Part shown: piece after piece, positions 9,427-18,398 of the stretch
How positions within the stretch are numbered: the first letter of the stretch is position 1
How the letters are laid out: each line of letters opens with the position of its first letter
Assembly: GCF_009664365.1 (NCBI RefSeq)
Contig: NZ_CP044310.1
Span: forward strand, 3,235,001 to 3,299,000
Direction: 5' to 3'
Source: Paenibacillus xylanilyticus
GTDB lineage: Bacteria; Bacillota; Bacilli; Paenibacillales; Paenibacillaceae
Length of the DNA stretch: 64,000 nucleotides
Translations under genes and position numbers: made by a program
The notes under the pieces: model-generated
What the model saw: only the letters and a program-made list of their open reading frames with translations
Databases searched by the model: none
What the model was told of the DNA's origin: nothing

Positions 9427-9541
9427 TGTCGTGTATATGATTTCACGTGAGAAATAGTGTTAGGTATCGTAACTCCTATCATGCATGAAGCACAAAACGT
9501 GGTTCGTATTTATATATTTATCCAAATCGATGTGAAGCTAA

Positions 9542-9570
9542 TTGACGCTAACCCTATAGTCTCATATGAT
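9542..9570 (+). promoter_or_regulatory. SigA-type promoter of the xanthine dehydrogenase operon
   Basis: TTGACG at 9542-9547 and TATGAT at 9565-9570 are separated by 17 bases. This predicts a start near 9577 and a leader of about 100 bases before pucC. Confidence 0.7.
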
Positions 9571-9660
9571 TTGAAGAATTATCTGGATCCTGTAGGATGA
9601 ATTATCTTCAACAGTCAGCGCTTATACGGACCTGATCCAGCGTCCTACATCGTGCTTATA
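9571..9660 (+). promoter_or_regulatory. Inverted-repeat-rich leader upstream of pucC
   Basis: Between the promoter and pucC there are three pairs of inverted repeats: TTGAAGA 9571-9577 with TCTTCAA 9605-9611, CTGGATC 9583-9589 with GATCCAG 9634-9640, and TGTAGGA 9591-9597 with TCCTACA 9643-9649. The last two cross rather than nest. A small ATCC/GGAT hairpin (9587-9598) competes with them. GCTTATA also occurs twice (9620-9626 and 9654-9660). This could be an RNA switch or an operator; no known riboswitch consensus is recognised. Confidence 0.4.
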
Positions 9661-9679
9661 AGAGAGAGGGGATGGAACG

Positions 9680-10591
9680 ATGGTAATACCAGCATATGGG
9701 TCAGGAGCGATGCCATCGGTATGGCAGCCGGAAGATATGGAAGAACTCCGAATGTTGAGGAACAGGCTGAACGGAAGCTTCTGCTACGCTGCTGGCGCAA
9801 CATTGCTGCGTACCCAGTGGGAAGGCGGTCTTGTACCTTCACCGGAGCATATGATCAGTTTGGCCCGTATCCCAGGAACAAGTGACGTATATTTGGATGG
9901 AGATCGAATGGTGATCGGGGCCCTGACCCGATTGAATAGATGTATTACGGAAGGGTTATTTCATCATCTGCCCTTATTGCAAGAGGCTGTGAAAACGATA
10001 GCTGCGCCGTCCATTCGCAATGTAGCGACCATTGGCGGCAACATTGTATCTGGAGTTGGCGATACGTTACCCGCATTGCTCGCATACAACGCAGAACTGC
10101 AGTGGATGACGGACGCAGGGTTGGAAATCCGTACACTAGACTCCTGGTTAAAAGGGGGGCGTGACGGCAGTCGCAATCCAAGTGACGTGTTAATCTCGAT
10201 CCAGATCCCGCTGGATAAGTTGCCTGTCTCTGATCTGAAGAACCAAGAGCCTGATGCGAGAGAAATTGCATTTTACCGCAAGCTGGGCAGGCGAGAGACA
10301 TTTAGCGCATCTCTGGTAACCATTGCTTTTCAAGGAGAGATTGGTACAGATGGTCGTTGGAAAAAGGTTGCGATCGCTGCTGGCGGAGGGTCAGGTGTGG
10401 CCATGCGGTTACCTGCGTCGGAACAGCTGCTGCTTCGCGAAAAAGCTTCCCTTATGCAAGCAGAGCCGCTAGGAAGGAGTGCGTCTGCGGAATTTGTGAC
10501 CTATGGCGATGTCTTTGCAACAGAACAATACCGCAAGCAGACTGCTGGCAATTTGCTGGGGGCTGGACTGTGGGAAGCACTATACCGTTGA
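9680..10591 (+). CDS. pucC: Xanthine dehydrogenase FAD-binding subunit (PucC)
   Basis: This 303-residue subunit carries the FAD-binding domain of molybdopterin dehydrogenases. The motifs FCYAAGATLLRTQWEGG and APSIRNVATIGGNIVSGVGDTLPALLAYNAEL match the two FAD-contacting regions, and a CO-dehydrogenase flavoprotein-type C-terminal domain follows. It passes electrons from the 2Fe-2S subunit to NAD or another acceptor during oxidation of xanthine to urate. GAGAGGGGATGG precedes the ATG. It is first in the pucC-pucD-pucE operon, in the Bacillus gene order. Confidence 0.92.
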   Translation: MVIPAYGSGAMPSVWQPEDMEELRMLRNRLNGSFCYAAGATLLRTQWEGGLVPSPEHMISLARIPGTSDVYLDGDRMVIGALTRLNRCITEGLFHHLPLLQEAVKTIAAPSIRNVATIGGNIVSGVGDTLPALLAYNAELQWMTDAGLEIRTLDSWLKGGRDGSRNPSDVLISIQIPLDKLPVSDLKNQEPDAREIAFYRKLGRRETFSASLVTIAFQGEIGTDGRWKKVAIAAGGGSGVAMRLPASEQLLLREKASLMQAEPLGRSASAEFVTYGDVFATEQYRKQTAGNLLGAGLWEALYR

Positions 10592-10625
10592 TTCAAATCT
10601 TGATCAAGAAAAGGGGAGAGAGACC

Positions 10626-13040
10626 ATGCTGCTGAATCGGAAACATAGCGGAAAACGGTGGCACTTGAGACCGGACGGAATTCCAAAGGTAACAGGACAA
10701 CTCCAGTATCTGACGGATATGACGCTGCCCGGAATGCTTTATGGGAGAGTTCTGCGCAGCACCTATCCTTATGCTCGCATTCTGTCTATAGATACTACAG
10801 AAGCAGAGGCTATGGAGGGAGTGTATGCTGTCCTTACCTCCAAAGACGTACCTGGCCTGAATCGTTTCGGGATTGCAACGCCTGACCAGCCTGTATTTTG
10901 TGAAGATGTTGTACGTTATGTCGGTGATGCCCTTGCGGCAGTAGCTGCGGATTCCCCGGAACGGGCAGCACTGGCACTCGGTGCAATCCAAGTGGAGTAT
11001 GAGGAGCTTACTCCGCTGGACAGCACGGATGCAGCACTCGCTCCTGACGCACCGGAGCTGCATCCACATGGACCGGGCAATGTGCTGCATCGCACCGAAA
11101 TTAAACGCGGGAATGTGGAGCAGGCTTTTGCGGCCTGTGAACATATTGTCACGGAAACGTATTACACACCTCGTCAAATGCACGCTTATATGGAGACAGA
11201 AGGCGGCCTGTTTGTCCCGGATGAAGAAGGAAGGCTTAATGTCTACGCAGCCACGCAGCACGGGTACAAGGACCGGATGCAGCTGGCTCGGATTATCGGT
11301 TGTCCTGAGGAAGATATCCGCGTCGTGTCGTCTCCCATTGGCGGTTCTTTCGGGGGGAAAGACGAATTAAACGTGCAGCCATATGGCGCACTTCTAGCAT
11401 TGACCAGCGGACGTCCCGTGAAAATGCACAATTCCCGCAAAGAATCCGTTCGTGCAGGTCTGAAGCGGCATCCGATGAAAATTGAAATGCAGACGGGAAT
11501 CAGTCGCGAAGGCATCATTCAAGCTCACCGGGTTCGCATTACGGCAGATACAGGAGCGTACGCCACACTTGGAGCACCTGTGCTGAACTTCTGCACGGAG
11601 CATTGTCTAGGCCCTTACTCCATCCCCAATGTGGATGTGGAAGGCTTGTCTGTTTACACCAACAATGGGCTATCAGGTGAATTCCGCGGATTTGGTGGGA
11701 ATCAGGCTATCTTTGCAGTGGAAGGCCAAATGGATCGACTCGCTGAGATCATGAATATGGACCCTTGGGAGTTTCGCAGACGGAACATGAGGGAAAAGGG
11801 TGACCCTGGTCCGTTAAATCAGAGAATTCTGACTACAGATGGACTGTCACAGGTATGGGAAGCCATGGATCGTTCTGAATTATGGCAAAAGCATCAGCAT
11901 CCCCAGGCAGATCCTTCTCAGCCCCCATGGATCAAGCGCGGCGTAGGAGCTGCAATTGCCATGCATGGTGCCGGATTGGGTTACGGGATCCCGGATCCGG
12001 CAGGAGGCCGCCTATCCCTTAATTCCGAAGGGAAAATAGAAGTGGCTTTCAGTTACGAAGAATTTGGCCAGGGGTTGATCGCTACATTGGAGATCATGCT
12101 CTGTGATCTGTTCCAATGCAGTACTTCGGATCTGAATATCATCATTGGCGATACGGATCGGGTTCCTCACAGTGGCTCGAGCACCGCTTCACGTTCGACA
12201 ACGATGGCCTGGATGGCTCTGCAGCGATTGCAGACCCCGTTCCGTTCCAGAGTCCTATCAGCCGCTTCGGCCTTGTCGGGCATTCCGGCTGATGAACTGG
12301 TGACAGGACCTGGTGGTGTATGGCGTAAAGGCCAACTGCCTAGTACTGATGTAGAGACGGAATCATTGGAACAGCTGTCACCAGCGCAAGCGGCGGGAGC
12401 ATCGCATATTCAAGGTAAAGGGACGTCTTCTCCATCTACTGACACGGACATGACTTCCGGCTTTGTTACGGCCTACTCAGATTTGGCGGGTCAGGGCACA
12501 GCGGAAGAATGGGTATTTGATACTCATTTCGATTATCCAACCACGCCAGACCATGTCGTGGGCGGACACTATCTATATACGTATGCCGCGGTTGCCGCAG
12601 AGGTAGAAGTGAACACGTTAACCGGAGAATCCAAATTGCTCGATACACGTCATGTGGTAGCTGCGGGCCCCGTCATTAATCCGATGGGCTTCATTGGACA
12701 GATCGAAGGTGGAAGTGTGATGGCACTCGGGTTTACGTTAACGGAGGATGCTGTCATGCAGGATAGTCGATATCTTACGACTAATCTGGATACGTATTTG
12801 ATTCCAACAATCCGGGATATTCATACCAATCTGGAGGTTGAGGCCATTGAAGACCTCCCCGAAGGAGATCCTTTTGGACCGAGAGGGATTGGCGAGATTG
12901 GTTCTGTGGCACTCGCGCCGGCAATCACTGCAGCAATTCATCAGGCAACCGGGGTGTGGGTGAATCGATTGCCGGTTCCGCGCGAACAACTGGTTCAATC
13001 ACTACATGTACCTTTACAGGAAGGGGTGAGTCCCTCATGA
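10626..13040 (+). CDS. pucD: Xanthine dehydrogenase molybdopterin-binding subunit (PucD)
   Basis: This 804-residue catalytic subunit binds molybdopterin and oxidises hypoxanthine or xanthine. Visible motifs include SPIGGSFGGKDEL, GEFRGFGGNQA, EEFGQGL and the C-terminal GPRGIGEIGSVALAPAI, whose Glu is the expected catalytic base. The frame extends to 10503 within pucC, but AAGGGGAGAG immediately before ATG 10626 supports that start. It overlaps pucE by four bases (ATGA). The length and domain order match separate-subunit bacterial xanthine dehydrogenases. Confidence 0.93.
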   Translation: MLLNRKHSGKRWHLRPDGIPKVTGQLQYLTDMTLPGMLYGRVLRSTYPYARILSIDTTEAEAMEGVYAVLTSKDVPGLNRFGIATPDQPVFCEDVVRYVGDALAAVAADSPERAALALGAIQVEYEELTPLDSTDAALAPDAPELHPHGPGNVLHRTEIKRGNVEQAFAACEHIVTETYYTPRQMHAYMETEGGLFVPDEEGRLNVYAATQHGYKDRMQLARIIGCPEEDIRVVSSPIGGSFGGKDELNVQPYGALLALTSGRPVKMHNSRKESVRAGLKRHPMKIEMQTGISREGIIQAHRVRITADTGAYATLGAPVLNFCTEHCLGPYSIPNVDVEGLSVYTNNGLSGEFRGFGGNQAIFAVEGQMDRLAEIMNMDPWEFRRRNMREKGDPGPLNQRILTTDGLSQVWEAMDRSELWQKHQHPQADPSQPPWIKRGVGAAIAMHGAGLGYGIPDPAGGRLSLNSEGKIEVAFSYEEFGQGLIATLEIMLCDLFQCSTSDLNIIIGDTDRVPHSGSSTASRSTTMAWMALQRLQTPFRSRVLSAASALSGIPADELVTGPGGVWRKGQLPSTDVETESLEQLSPAQAAGASHIQGKGTSSPSTDTDMTSGFVTAYSDLAGQGTAEEWVFDTHFDYPTTPDHVVGGHYLYTYAAVAAEVEVNTLTGESKLLDTRHVVAAGPVINPMGFIGQIEGGSVMALGFTLTEDAVMQDSRYLTTNLDTYLIPTIRDIHTNLEVEAIEDLPEGDPFGPRGIGEIGSVALAPAITAAIHQATGVWVNRLPVPREQLVQSLHVPLQEGVSPS

Positions 13041-13537
13041 GCAAGCCGCTAGGTAACATCTGGTCAGCAGTAGTGAATGGGGAAGAGAAGCGTCTTGACA
13101 TTGCTCAAACAACCCGGCTGGTGGATGTGCTTCGATCTCATCTGAATCTGACCGGAACCAAGGTGTCCTGTGAAGTTGGTCGCTGCGGTGCGTGCATGGT
13201 GCTTATAGATGGAGAGCCGGTCAACTCCTGCCTGATTATGGCTTATCAATGTGAAGGAAGTGAAATTACGACCATTGAAGGGCTACATGGTGAGCAGGAA
13301 GGGAGTCTGCATCCGATACAGCAGGCCTTTGTAGAAGAGGGCGGGTTTCAATGCGGTTATTGTACACCAGGGATGGTCATTGCCACCAAAGCACTGCTTG
13401 ATCATCATCCCCAGCCTACACAGGAACAGATCGAAACGGGATTATGCGGCAATCTGTGCCGCTGCACCGGATATGGAGGAATTATAAGAGCAGTATGTAA
13501 GGCAAGTGAGAGTAGTGAGGAAACGAAGGCAATTTAG
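13037..13537 (+). CDS. pucE: Xanthine dehydrogenase 2Fe-2S subunit (PucE)
   Basis: This 166-residue iron-sulfur subunit has a plant-ferredoxin-like cluster motif (CEVGRCGACMVLIDGEPVNSC) and a C-terminal helical cluster motif (CGYCTPGM followed by GNLCRCTGY). It relays electrons from molybdopterin to the FAD subunit. The ATG overlaps the pucD TGA in an ATGA junction, so the two are coupled. The C-terminal tail (KASESSEETKAI) is polar and probably unstructured. A terminator follows. Confidence 0.94.
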   Translation: MSKPLGNIWSAVVNGEEKRLDIAQTTRLVDVLRSHLNLTGTKVSCEVGRCGACMVLIDGEPVNSCLIMAYQCEGSEITTIEGLHGEQEGSLHPIQQAFVEEGGFQCGYCTPGMVIATKALLDHHPQPTQEQIETGLCGNLCRCTGYGGIIRAVCKASESSEETKAI

Positions 13538-13586
13538 CCACGAGGTACAGGTGAGTGATCAACTCATGATATTTTAATAAAAAACG

Positions 13587-13640
13587 AATAAAACCGGGCG
13601 TGAAGGGGGTTCTCGACTCCATCTCGTCCGGTCTTTATTT
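13587..13640 (+). terminator. Intrinsic terminator after pucE
   Basis: ACCGGGCG at 13593-13600 pairs with CGTCCGGT at 13625-13632 (one G-U). The flanking AATAAA and TTTATT extend the stem, and a T-rich tail follows. Confidence 0.75.
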
Positions 13641-13772
13641 TATGGCCATTTAATAATTGATCATGTACCATCCATCTCAAGTTCAGTTAATTGACGGTAT
13701 TTACGGTATGATCTACTATCAGAAAAATTAATATATTTAACATCATTACCACTTATTTATAGGGAGGCAGTA

Positions 13773-14165
13773 ATGCTATCAAACCTGTTTAAATGGAGCT
13801 TAATGTTGTTGATGTTGATTTTTGTTTGTTCGGCTTGTCAGACCAACAATAGTCAAGAGGATTCCAGCTCGTCTATTCCTTTGAATGAACTCATTTTATT
13901 ATCTGAGAAAGGGGAACAACTTTCCTGGAATGACTTTGAAAGGTATGCATATGAAGATGAGGGATCAGGACTGTACATCCGAAAATATAATGTTGAAGGG
14001 GGACATCATTTAATAGTTAGTGGTAAGAGTTTGGATAAACAACCGGATCACATTTATGTAGTTCGTAGGGATGGTCAACAAATAGATTTCGTAAAGGGGA
14101 ATATTGAGGGTTTAGAGAATTATGAAAACATAATAAATATTATGTATACTTATTATTTTCGATAA
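13773..14165 (+). CDS. Small putative lipoprotein, function unknown
   Basis: The 130-residue product begins with a hydrophobic signal sequence and a lipobox (FVCSAC at about residues 18-23), so it is probably lipidated and anchored to the outer face of the membrane. The mature part is polar (SSSSIPLNELILLSEKGEQLSWNDF and so on) and ends in an aromatic-rich tail. I recognise no domain. AGGGAGGCAGTA precedes the ATG. It stands alone between two terminators, and its DNA is clearly more AT-rich than the neighbouring purine genes, which may indicate separate acquisition. Confidence 0.75.
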   Translation: MLSNLFKWSLMLLMLIFVCSACQTNNSQEDSSSSIPLNELILLSEKGEQLSWNDFERYAYEDEGSGLYIRKYNVEGGHHLIVSGKSLDKQPDHIYVVRRDGQQIDFVKGNIEGLENYENIINIMYTYYFR

Positions 14166-14684
14166 CTACCATAAGCCTCATCTATATTGAGGCATAGAAT
14201 ATATGAACCAGCATCTACCGACATATTTAAAATTCAACTCAAATTTATGAAATAAATATAGCCTACTCCTCATGGATTTTCCACTTCTTTATTTACTGGA
14301 GAGGGTAGGATTATAAGCGTTTTCGAAGCTCGTTAAATAAGCAAGACTATTACAAATAAACACCACAAATATGTTGAATTTATGTTGTTTGAAGAAGTTT
14401 AAAAGGTGTAAATAAATGTTCCTTTTTATATTCTTCATTCTCGTCTTCTTAACAGCTAAAAGGCAGGCTCTACGAAATCAAAGTTAGAATCTCCTGCAGG
14501 TTATCTTTCAAAAAACCAACCAATAACGATGGAAAATGATAAGGATTAGCTCCTTTATAGAGAAGCAGGTTAATTCCAAAAAAATGATTTTCTGCTGATT
14601 ATAGATCATTTTCATATGGATTTGCGATGGATTTGGGAGTACTTTCCATGTATGCTGTTGAAAACTGGAAAGGAAGTGGGAAAA
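14166..14684. other. AT-rich intergenic region before glpX
   Basis: This gap of about 520 bases contains a GCCTCA/TGAGGC hairpin at 14175-14193 without a strong T tail, which may act as a weak terminator for the lipoprotein gene. It also holds a possible 23-codon reading frame at 14416-14487. I see no convincing promoter, riboswitch or mobile-element end. Confidence 0.5.
14416..14487 (+). CDS. Possible 23-residue membrane peptide
   Basis: ATG 14416, eight bases after AAAAGGTG, opens a frame for MFLFIFFILVFLT followed by AKRQALRNQS. That is one short hydrophobic segment and a positively charged tail, the pattern of many tiny bacterial membrane proteins. Nothing else supports it, and AT-rich DNA gives such frames by chance. 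Confidence 0.25.
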   Translation: MFLFIFFILVFLTAKRQALRNQS

Positions 14685-15761
14685 ATGGAACGCGAACTGG
14701 CGTTGGAAATTGTCCGAGTAACAGAATTGGCTGCGTTAGCTTCAGCCCCCTGGATGGGACGAGGTGACAAGAACAGTGCAGATGAAGCGGCTACTTTGGC
14801 CATGCGCGCCATGTTCGATTCCGTGTCCATTCGCGGCACGGTGGTAATCGGTGAAGGAGAAATGGACGAAGCACCCATGTTGTACATCGGCGAGGAAGTG
14901 GGTAACGCTGAAGGACCTGAAGTTGACGTTGCTGTAGATCCTCTTGAAGGTACAGAAATTGTGGCCAAGGGACTGAACAACGCTTTATCGGTTATTGCAG
15001 TGGCGGGAAAAGGAAACCTGCTCCATGCACCGGATATGTATATGGAGAAACTGGCTGTAGGTCCAGCACTGGTCGGCAAGGTCAGCATCGAAGACCCGGT
15101 TGAGGTTACGCTAGAGAAAGCAGCTGCCGCACTGAACAAAAACATTTCGGATCTGACTGTCATGATCCTGGACCGTACACGGCATGAGAGCACGATTAAA
15201 ACGCTGCGCAAGGTTGGCGTACGAATCAAGTTCCTCAGTGACGGCGACGTAGCGGGTGCCATGGCGCCTGCATTCCCCGAGGCAGGCATTGACTTATACG
15301 TCGGTTCTGGCGGAGCTCCTGAAGGCGTGCTGGCTGCAGCTGCACTCTCTTGCCTGGGAGGCGAAATACAAGGCCGCTTAATGCCGGCCAATGCAGACGA
15401 GTTCCAGCGATGCCTGCAGATGGGCATTGATAATCCTTACAAAGTCTTAACGATGCAGGACATGATCGGTACCGAAGATGTTATTTTCGCTGCAACGGGT
15501 GTAACGCCAGGAGAGATATTGGGCGGTGTGCGTTATCTTGCAGATGACCGTGCTGAGACAGATTCCATTGTTATGCGTGCCAAAACCAAAACGATCCGTT
15601 ACATTCGCTCCGTACATTTCCTGCCCAACAAGGAAGTGCTGCACAAGGTACGGAAACTGCAAGCCACGCCGGAACCCTCAGATCGCATCCAAAGCCCGGC
15701 TAAAATAGTAGAACAGGCAGAGTTCAGCCAATCTTCAGTTAATCATAGTGTGTTGACGTAG
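14685..15761 (+). CDS. glpX: Class II fructose-1,6-bisphosphatase (GlpX)
   Basis: This 358-residue enzyme dephosphorylates fructose-1,6-bisphosphate in gluconeogenesis. The metal and substrate motifs IGEGEMDEAPML and VDPLEGT, and the later SGGAPEGVLAAAAL, are all present. The frame extends upstream to 14616, but GGAAAGGAAGTGGG before ATG 14685 and the family N-terminus MERELALEIVRVTE fix the start. Its C-terminal tail after RKLQ runs past the conserved domain by about 30 residues. It appears monocistronic; no clear terminator is visible behind it. Confidence 0.95.
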   Translation: MERELALEIVRVTELAALASAPWMGRGDKNSADEAATLAMRAMFDSVSIRGTVVIGEGEMDEAPMLYIGEEVGNAEGPEVDVAVDPLEGTEIVAKGLNNALSVIAVAGKGNLLHAPDMYMEKLAVGPALVGKVSIEDPVEVTLEKAAAALNKNISDLTVMILDRTRHESTIKTLRKVGVRIKFLSDGDVAGAMAPAFPEAGIDLYVGSGGAPEGVLAAAALSCLGGEIQGRLMPANADEFQRCLQMGIDNPYKVLTMQDMIGTEDVIFAATGVTPGEILGGVRYLADDRAETDSIVMRAKTKTIRYIRSVHFLPNKEVLHKVRKLQATPEPSDRIQSPAKIVEQAEFSQSSVNHSVLT

Positions 15762-15920
15762 ACAAAACTGCGCTTTTCAAGGTCTAAAAGTCGCTGCCAA
15801 ACCATAGGTTATCTATTAGAATTATCCATCATTCTTAGGACAAGATTTAGACTCATAGATCAATCAAACAGGAAGGGAATCTGCTTATGAAGATCCTCTT
15901 CTTGTTTTATGTTAAAAGCA

Positions 15921-15949
15921 TTGACAACGGTTACAACACATGAGAAAAT
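15921..15949 (+). promoter_or_regulatory. Promoter of the LacI-Gfo/Idh-ThuA operon
   Basis: TTGACA at 15921-15926 lies 17 bases before GAAAAT at 15944-15949. The LacI-type palindrome begins inside the -10 element, a normal repressor arrangement. Confidence 0.6.
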
Positions 15950-15963
15950 GTACGCGCGTACAT
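15948..15963. promoter_or_regulatory. LacI-type operator, perfect 16-base palindrome
   Basis: ATGTACGCGCGTACAT is fully symmetric with a central CG, as in operators bound by LacI/GalR proteins. It overlaps the -10 element 57 bases before the LacI-type gene, so autoregulation of the four-gene operon is inferred. Confidence 0.7.
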
Positions 15964-16019
15964 AAAAATCATCTTCTACAAATAGTATCGTATTTAAAGG
16001 ACGTAAGGGGGTGAATTTC

Positions 16020-17066
16020 ATGGCATCCCGCAAAGAGGTCGCTGACTTGGCAGGAGTCTCCGAAGCTACGGTCTCTCGGGTTCTTAACGGGGTTGGTCCG
16101 ATCAAAGAGGAGACAAGGCGCAAAGTATTGGAAGCTTCCCAGAAGCTGGGGTATGTGCCAAGTGCCCTTGCACGCAGCTTCGCCAGAAGCAAAAGCGGCC
16201 ACCTCGGGGTTGTTTTGCCTTATGTTCCGAAGGCGCATTTGTTTTCTGCTTATTTCTTCTCCGAAATGCTGAGTGGTATTGGTAATAAGGCCAGAGAGAG
16301 CGGAATGGATCTGCTGGTCATGTTCAGATCACCAGGTGAAGTAATGAATTATGCCGACCTGTTCCGACGTCAAAAAGTGGACGCCTGCATTATTCTTGGG
16401 GCCAGAGACGACCTTGGGGAACTGGCAGCGATGCAGCAGCTGCAAGAGGAAGGTCACCCTTTTTGCGTAATGAATCAACACTTTGCAGGGGAAGCCTTTC
16501 TGGAAGTGGATGCGGATCATGTGGAAGGCAGTCGGCTCGCCATTCGTCACCTTACCGATCAGGGTTACCGAAATATTGCATTTCTCAACGGTCCGGACAG
16601 TTATTCCAACAGTCAGGAGCGGCTGCAGGGTGTTCGCGTTGGTTTACAGGAAGCCGGCATGGAGCTGGATCCCAGCCTGCTGCTTGAAGGGAATTACAGC
16701 AGAAGAAGCGGTGTGGAGGCTGCAGCCACGATTGCGGCAAGGCTTGACGAGATCGACGCCGTATTTGCTGCCAATGACCGTATGGCTATTGGTGTGATGC
16801 ACGGTTTGCGTGAGCGCGGGATCAGGGTGGAGGATTTCCCGGCTTTTGTCGGATATGACGACTCCGATGCTGCCGAGATGGCCGTGCCTCCGCTAACCAG
16901 CGTCAGGGTACCTTTTTATGAAATGGGTGAACTGGCCGCATCAAAACTCATACATGGTTCTATGGTTGGAAGCGCTTCAACTAAAGATTCGGATTTTTCA
17001 TCTGAGTGGCCCAGAGAGTTATTGCCTGCAGAGTTAATCATCAGGGCTTCATCGATTCGTAAGTAG
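16020..17066 (+). CDS. LacI-family transcriptional regulator
   Basis: The 348-residue protein has an N-terminal LacI helix-turn-helix (RKEVADLAGVSEATVSRVLNG), a hinge helix (PSALARSFARSKSG) and a periplasmic-binding-protein-like effector domain (AVFAANDRMAIGVMHGLRERG). GTG 16011 is possible, but AAGGGGGTG at 16005-16013 fits ATG 16020. It is the first gene of an operon with two sugar-type dehydrogenases and a ThuA-like protein, and a LacI-type palindrome overlaps its promoter. The effector is probably a sugar or a keto-sugar; the sequence does not show which. Confidence 0.92.
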   Translation: MASRKEVADLAGVSEATVSRVLNGVGPIKEETRRKVLEASQKLGYVPSALARSFARSKSGHLGVVLPYVPKAHLFSAYFFSEMLSGIGNKARESGMDLLVMFRSPGEVMNYADLFRRQKVDACIILGARDDLGELAAMQQLQEEGHPFCVMNQHFAGEAFLEVDADHVEGSRLAIRHLTDQGYRNIAFLNGPDSYSNSQERLQGVRVGLQEAGMELDPSLLLEGNYSRRSGVEAAATIAARLDEIDAVFAANDRMAIGVMHGLRERGIRVEDFPAFVGYDDSDAAEMAVPPLTSVRVPFYEMGELAASKLIHGSMVGSASTKDSDFSSEWPRELLPAELIIRASSIRK

Positions 17067-17105
17067 TATAGAACATGATTTTAGATTCCAGAGGAGGAAA
17101 AGAAC

Positions 17106-18278
17106 ATGTCACAACGTCTACGTGTCGGAATGGTAGGATACAAGTTTATGGGGAAGGCGCATAGCAATGCTTATCGCAGTTTGCCCATGTTTTTCCCGTC
17201 AGCACCGCTGCAGCCTGAAATGGCGGTCATCTGCGGCCGGAATGAAAAAGGTGTCCAGGAAGCAGCAAACCAGTTCGGCTGGTCCGAAAGTGTAACCGAC
17301 TGGCGTGAATTGGTAAAGCGTGATGATATTGATCTGATTGATATTAATGCTCCGAGCGATGCACATAAGGAGATTGCACTGGAAGCGGCCCGTCAGGGTA
17401 AACATTTGTTCTGTGAGAAACCGCTGGCCTTGTCACTTGCCGATTCGAAAGAGATGCTTCAAGCAGCAGAAGATGCTGGTGTTGCACACATGGTTGGATT
17501 CAACTATCGCTTCTCTCCGGCAGTGCAGCTTGCCAAGGAATTGGTTCAGAGCGGTCGCCTGGGTAAGATCTATCACTTCCGCGCGTTTTTCCTGCAGGAC
17601 TGGATCATGGATCCATCCTTCCCGCTTGTTTGGCGCTTGCAAAAGGAAGTGGCTGGCTCGGGATCGCACGGCGATCTGGGTGCACACTTAATTGATCTCG
17701 CACGCTTTCTTGTCGGTGAGTTCCAAGAAGTCATCGGAATGAGTGAGACGTTCATTAAGGAACGGCCGCTTGCTTCCGAAATGACTGGACTCAGTGCCAA
17801 AGGCAGCTCGAATGCGGACGCACCAAAAGGCGAAGTGACAGTAGATGATGCGACATTGTTCCTGGCCAGATTTGCAGGCGGCGCGCTCGGCAGCTTCGAG
17901 GCTACACGCTTTGCAGCAGGTCACCGCAGTACAAATTCATTCGAGATTAACGGCAGCCTGGGCAGTGTCCGGTTTGACTTTGAACGAATGAATGAACTGG
18001 AAGTGTATTTTACGAAAGATGAAGAGGACGTTCAGGGATTCCGGCGTGTTCTGGCTACAGATCCGGCGCATAAGTATGCCGAGGCGTGGTGGCCAGCAGG
18101 ACATACCATCGGATTCGAGCATACGTTTACACACGAGATGCTGGAGCTGGTTACAGCCATCTCTGAAGGCCGTCAGCCTTCACCAAGTTTCCATGATGGT
18201 GTTGCCTGCCAGGCTGTGCTTGAAGCCGTAGAACGTTCTGTAACAGAACGGCGCTGGGTTTCCCTTGATGAGATGTAA
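17106..18278 (+). CDS. Gfo/Idh/MocA-family oxidoreductase
   Basis: This 390-residue NAD(P)-dependent oxidoreductase has a Rossmann N-terminus (VGMVGYKFMGKAHSNAY), the family EKP motif (HLFCEKPLALSLADS) and a C-terminal substrate domain with the GDLGAHLIDLARF signature carrying the usual catalytic His. Family members oxidise or reduce sugars and cyclitols, often at C3. AGAGGAGGAAAAG precedes the ATG. It lies 39 bases after the LacI-type gene and is followed by a ThuA-like gene, so a role in modifying a glycoside or sugar is inferred. Confidence 0.9.
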   Translation: MSQRLRVGMVGYKFMGKAHSNAYRSLPMFFPSAPLQPEMAVICGRNEKGVQEAANQFGWSESVTDWRELVKRDDIDLIDINAPSDAHKEIALEAARQGKHLFCEKPLALSLADSKEMLQAAEDAGVAHMVGFNYRFSPAVQLAKELVQSGRLGKIYHFRAFFLQDWIMDPSFPLVWRLQKEVAGSGSHGDLGAHLIDLARFLVGEFQEVIGMSETFIKERPLASEMTGLSAKGSSNADAPKGEVTVDDATLFLARFAGGALGSFEATRFAAGHRSTNSFEINGSLGSVRFDFERMNELEVYFTKDEEDVQGFRRVLATDPAHKYAEAWWPAGHTIGFEHTFTHEMLELVTAISEGRQPSPSFHDGVACQAVLEAVERSVTERRWVSLDEM

Positions 18279-18398
18279 GCAGCGTTTAGCTGTTTATACA
18301 TGCTGAAGAATTTGAAATGAAGAGAAGTCAATCGATCAGCGCGATAGCGATACACAGGTTGGCTCTATAAAAACTATCCGAAAGCGAGTGATAAAGCG

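Noticed and set aside
9571..9679. Purine (guanine/adenine) riboswitch before pucC
   Set aside because: The position invites it, but the conserved three-way-junction bases and kissing-loop sequences of the purine aptamer are not present.
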